A DNA stretch of 8,724 nucleotides from Azonexus sp. (GTDB taxonomy: Bacteria; Pseudomonadota; Gammaproteobacteria; Burkholderiales; Rhodocyclaceae), in assembly GCA_030697085.1 (NCBI GenBank), contig JAUYQT010000647.1:1-8724 (forward strand), in the 5' to 3' direction. The position numbers and the translations under genes were made by a program. Under the pieces are notes generated by a model, which saw only the letters and a program-made list of their open reading frames with translations, was not told the origin of the DNA and searched no databases. Positions 7,202 through 8,724 of this stretch are shown one piece after another; the stretch's first letter is position 1, and every line of letters begins with the position of its first letter.

Positions 7202-7848
7202 AGCAGCCTCCCGTGATCGAGGTGCAGGACATTCGGGTGGTAGCGATTGATCCAGTTCTGGTCGTGAGTGGCGATCACCACGGTGACGCCGACTTGATGG
7301 AAAGCCACGAAAAGTTCGAGGATTTGGGTGGCCGATTCAGTATCAAGATTGCCGGTGGGTTCATCGGCGAGCAGCACGGTGGGGCGATTGACCACGGCAC
7401 GGGCAATCGCCAGACGTTGCTGTTCGCCGCCGGAGAGGGCGATCGGCAGCGCTTTTTCGCGGTTCAGCAGGCCGACTTTGTCGAGCGCCGCCTGGGCGCG
7501 GCGAATGGCGTCACGGCGCGGCAGGCCGACGATTTGCAGGGGCAACAAAACGTTGTCGAGAACGCTGCGGTCGAAGAGCAGTTTTTGATCCTGAAAAACC
7601 AGCCCGAAATGCCGGCGCAGGTAGGGAATGGCGCTGCGGCGCAGGGCCGAGAGATTCTGGCCGTTAACTACCAGGCTACCGCTGGTGGGCCGCTCCATCG
7701 AGGCGATCAGCTTGACCAGCGTCGTCTTGCCGGCGCCGGAATGGCCGGTAATGAAGACCATCTGGCCGGCGGAAATCTCGAAGCTGACATCTTTGATGGC
7801 ATCAAAGCCGCCGGGATAGCGCTTGGTCAGGTTGCTGGCAACGATCAT
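7198..7848 (-). CDS. ftsE: Cell-division ATP-binding protein FtsE
   Basis: This is the ABC-type ATPase subunit of FtsEX: cytoplasmic, membrane-bound through FtsX, acting at the division site. Its 216 residues are of normal family length. Walker A is GHSGAGKTT (35-43), the Q-loop is at Gln86 (VFQDQ), the ABC signature is LSGGEQQR (138-145), Walker B with the catalytic Glu is [11 protein letters not shown] (159-169) and the H-loop is His195 (ATHD). All catalytic elements are intact. The stop overlaps the ftsX start by four bases. The start ATG (7848-7846) gives the standard [12 protein letters not shown]-terminus. It is preceded only by ACTAAAAA and a heptamer repeat array, with no Shine-Dalgarno sequence, so initiation may depend on the A-rich leader. 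Confidence 0.97.
   Translation of the reverse strand: MIVASNLTKRYPGGFDAIKDVSFEISAGQMVFITGHSGAGKTTLVKLIASMERPTSGSLVVNGQNLSALRRSAIPYLRRHFGLVFQDQKLLFDRSVLDNVLLPLQIVGLPRRDAIRRAQAALDKVGLLNREKALPIALSGGEQQRLAIARAVVNRPTVLLADEPTGNLDTESATQILELFVAFHQVGVTVVIATHDQNWINRYHPNVLHLDHGRLL
7207..7212 (-). promoter_or_regulatory. Shine-Dalgarno site of ftsX inside ftsE
   Basis: GGGAGG on the minus strand lies 5 bases before the ftsX ATG, within the last codons of ftsE. It supports the ATGA overlap start and coupled translation of the two subunits. Confidence 0.8.
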
Positions 7849-7852
7849 TTTT

Positions 7853-7901
7853 TAGTCGGTAGTTGTTAGTCGGAAGTCGGTAGTCGGAAGTCGGAAGTGT
7901 G
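7853..7901. repeat. 7-bp tandem repeat array, unit (T/A)AGTCGG, about 7 copies
   Basis: Reading the plus strand from 7853, the successive heptamers are TAGTCGG, TAGTTGT, TAGTCGG, AAGTCGG, TAGTCGG, AAGTCGG and AAGTGTG. Five fit the consensus exactly and two are decayed (the second and the last). The array ends 4 bases from the ftsE start codon, so on the minus strand it is the immediate 5' leader of ftsE (CTACCGA/CTTCCGA units). A period of 7 and stops in frame exclude a coding role. It resembles the short tandemly repeated repetitive (STRR) heptamers known from cyanobacteria in kind; no relationship is claimed. Confidence 0.9.
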
Positions 7902-7914
7902 GGAGAGGGTTGGC

Positions 7915-7970
7915 TAGCAGCTAATGACTGGCAGCTAATGACTGGCAGCTAATGACTAGCAGCTAGCGAC
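7915..7970. repeat. 14-bp tandem repeat array, unit T(A/G)GCAGCTAATGAC, 4 copies
   Basis: Four head-to-tail 14-mers fill 7915-7928, 7929-7942, 7943-7956 and 7957-7970. The two central copies are identical; the first differs at one base and the last at three. Each unit is two related heptamers (T(A/G)GCAGC and TAATGAC), so the array also has a 7-base period of eight units. The last copy ends on the third base of the ftsY stop codon. GCTAGC palindromes at 7913-7918 and 7962-7967 bracket the array and could pair in an imperfect long stem. Confidence 0.92.
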
Positions 7971-8724
7971 TATTCAAACAAGGCGTCAACAAAGTCTTTG
8001 GCGGCGAAGGGGCGCAGGTCGTCGATTTGCTCGCCGACGCCGATGAAGCGGATGGGTTTGGGGCATTGCCGGGCAATCGCCGCAATGACGCCACCTTTGG
8101 CCGAGCCGTCGAGCTTGGTGACGACCAGACCGGTGACGTGGATGGCCTTGTCGAAAGCGCGGACTTGCTGCAGCGCGTTCTGGCCGATATTGGCGTCGAG
8201 CACCAGTAGCGTTTCGTGCGGGCCGGACGGGTCGATTTTTTTGATGACGCGGCTTACCTTGGCAATTTCTTCCATCAGATGCAGTTGTGTCGGCAGGCGG
8301 CCGGCGGTGTCGGCCAGCACAATGTCGATGCCACGGGCCTTGGCGGCGGAAATGGCGTCGAAAATCACCGCCGCCGGGTCGCCGTTCTCTTGGGCGATGA
8401 CGGTGATGTTGTTGCGCTGGCCCCAGACTTCGAGCTGCTCACGCGCCGCAGCGCGGAAAGTGTCGCCAGCGGCGAGCAGGACGCTCTTGCCCTGGCTCTG
8501 GTAGTAATGGGCCAGCTTGCCGATCGAGGTGGTCTTGCCGGCGCCATTGACGCCTGCCATCATGATGACGAAAGGCTTGTGGCCACTGACGTCAAGTGGC
8601 TGTTCAAGGGGCTGCAGCGTGGCGAGCAGGGCATCGGCCAGGGCTTTCTGGATGGCTTCCGGGGTATCCAGTTTGTCGCGCTTGGCGGCTTTTTTCAGCT
8701 CGTCGAGCAGGTGCGTGGTCGCTT
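7970..8724 (-). CDS. ftsY: Signal recognition particle receptor FtsY, NG domain (N-terminus cut by window edge)
   Basis: FtsY receives the SRP-ribosome complex at the inner membrane through a reciprocal GTPase heterodimer with Ffh, delivering membrane proteins to SecYEG. The 250 visible residues cover the end of the N helical bundle (for example LKKAAKRDKLDTPEAIQKAL) and the whole G domain. G1 is GVNGAGKTTSIGKLA, the insertion-box segment with G2 is GDTFRAAAREQLE, G3 is DTAGRLPT, G4 is TKLDGSAKGG, and the closing segment is GVGEQIDDLRPF. The frame stays open to base 8724, so the Met at 8563 is internal and not the start. The N-domain beginning and any acidic A domain are outside the window. 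It is first in the visible ftsY-ftsE-ftsX order, 121 bases before ftsE. Confidence 0.96.
   Translation of the reverse strand, partial: ATTHLLDELKKAAKRDKLDTPEAIQKALADALLATLQPLEQPLDVSGHKPFVIMMAGVNGAGKTTSIGKLAHYYQSQGKSVLLAAGDTFRAAAREQLEVWGQRNNITVIAQENGDPAAVIFDAISAAKARGIDIVLADTAGRLPTQLHLMEEIAKVSRVIKKIDPSGPHETLLVLDANIGQNALQQVRAFDKAIHVTGLVVTKLDGSAKGGVIAAIARQCPKPIRFIGVGEQIDDLRPFAAKDFVDALFE

Noticed and set aside
7213..7869. 218-codon plus-strand frame opposite ftsE
   Set aside because: It mirrors a fully conserved ABC ATPase on the other strand and shows no domain of its own.
7853..7970. CRISPR array
   Set aside because: The units are 7 and 14 bases, contiguous, with no spacers and no cas genes nearby; this is simple tandem repetition.

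Overview
The window looks like chromosomal DNA of a GC-rich Gram-negative proteobacterium. It is probably a betaproteobacterium of the Rhodocyclales kind (Dechloromonas/Azonexus-like), judged from protein flavour and gene order; this is an inference that I could not test by search. Evidence for a Gram-negative cell includes FtsE/FtsX and FtsY of proteobacterial type, a Tat-type lipoprotein signal, and exported TPR and thioredoxin-like proteins. Nothing marks a mobile element, phage, tRNA, rRNA or CRISPR array. Apart from the signal-recognition, division and DNA-repair genes, the content is one dynamin-like GTPase, one thioredoxin-fold protein, one flavoprotein and one TPR protein.

Layout, left to right. 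(1) Bases 1-1016, minus strand: the N-terminal 338 residues of an exported TPR protein that runs off the left edge. (2) Bases 1017-1116: a 100-base divergent intergenic region. (3) Bases 1117-1950, plus: mutM (fpg), complete, with a strong Shine-Dalgarno sequence and a hairpin straddling its stop codon. (4) Bases 2071-4023, plus: a dynamin-superfamily GTPase, probably with its own promoter. (5) Bases 4091-4600, plus: a TlpA/ResA-like periplasmic thioredoxin. (6) Bases 4592-6253, minus: a Tat-exported FAD-dependent oxidoreductase whose 3' end overlaps the thioredoxin gene tail to tail by 9 bases. (7) Bases 6302-7848, minus: ftsX and ftsE, overlapping by 4 bases. (8) Bases 7849-7969: a short intergenic region made almost wholly of two different tandem arrays, both with a 7-base period. 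(9) Bases 7970-8724, minus: the C-terminal NG GTPase domain of FtsY, cut by the right edge.

How the genes work together. On the minus strand ftsY-ftsE-ftsX is the classic proteobacterial order, coupling membrane-protein targeting (FtsY, the SRP receptor) with the FtsEX complex that controls septal cell-wall hydrolysis. The flavoprotein gene follows ftsX by 48 bases and may be read through from it. On the plus strand mutM, the dynamin-like gene and the thioredoxin gene are co-directional, but their gaps and a candidate promoter suggest they are not one tight operon. The TPR gene is divergent from mutM; in many beta- and gammaproteobacteria such a TPR gene precedes lolB and ispE, which would lie beyond the left edge.

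No clearly new multi-gene system is visible. The parts most worth a second look are the paired heptad-period repeats between ftsY and ftsE (one touching the ftsY stop, the other running up to the ftsE start where no Shine-Dalgarno sequence is seen), the lone dynamin-like GTPase, and the uncharacterised Tat flavoprotein lipoprotein behind ftsEX.
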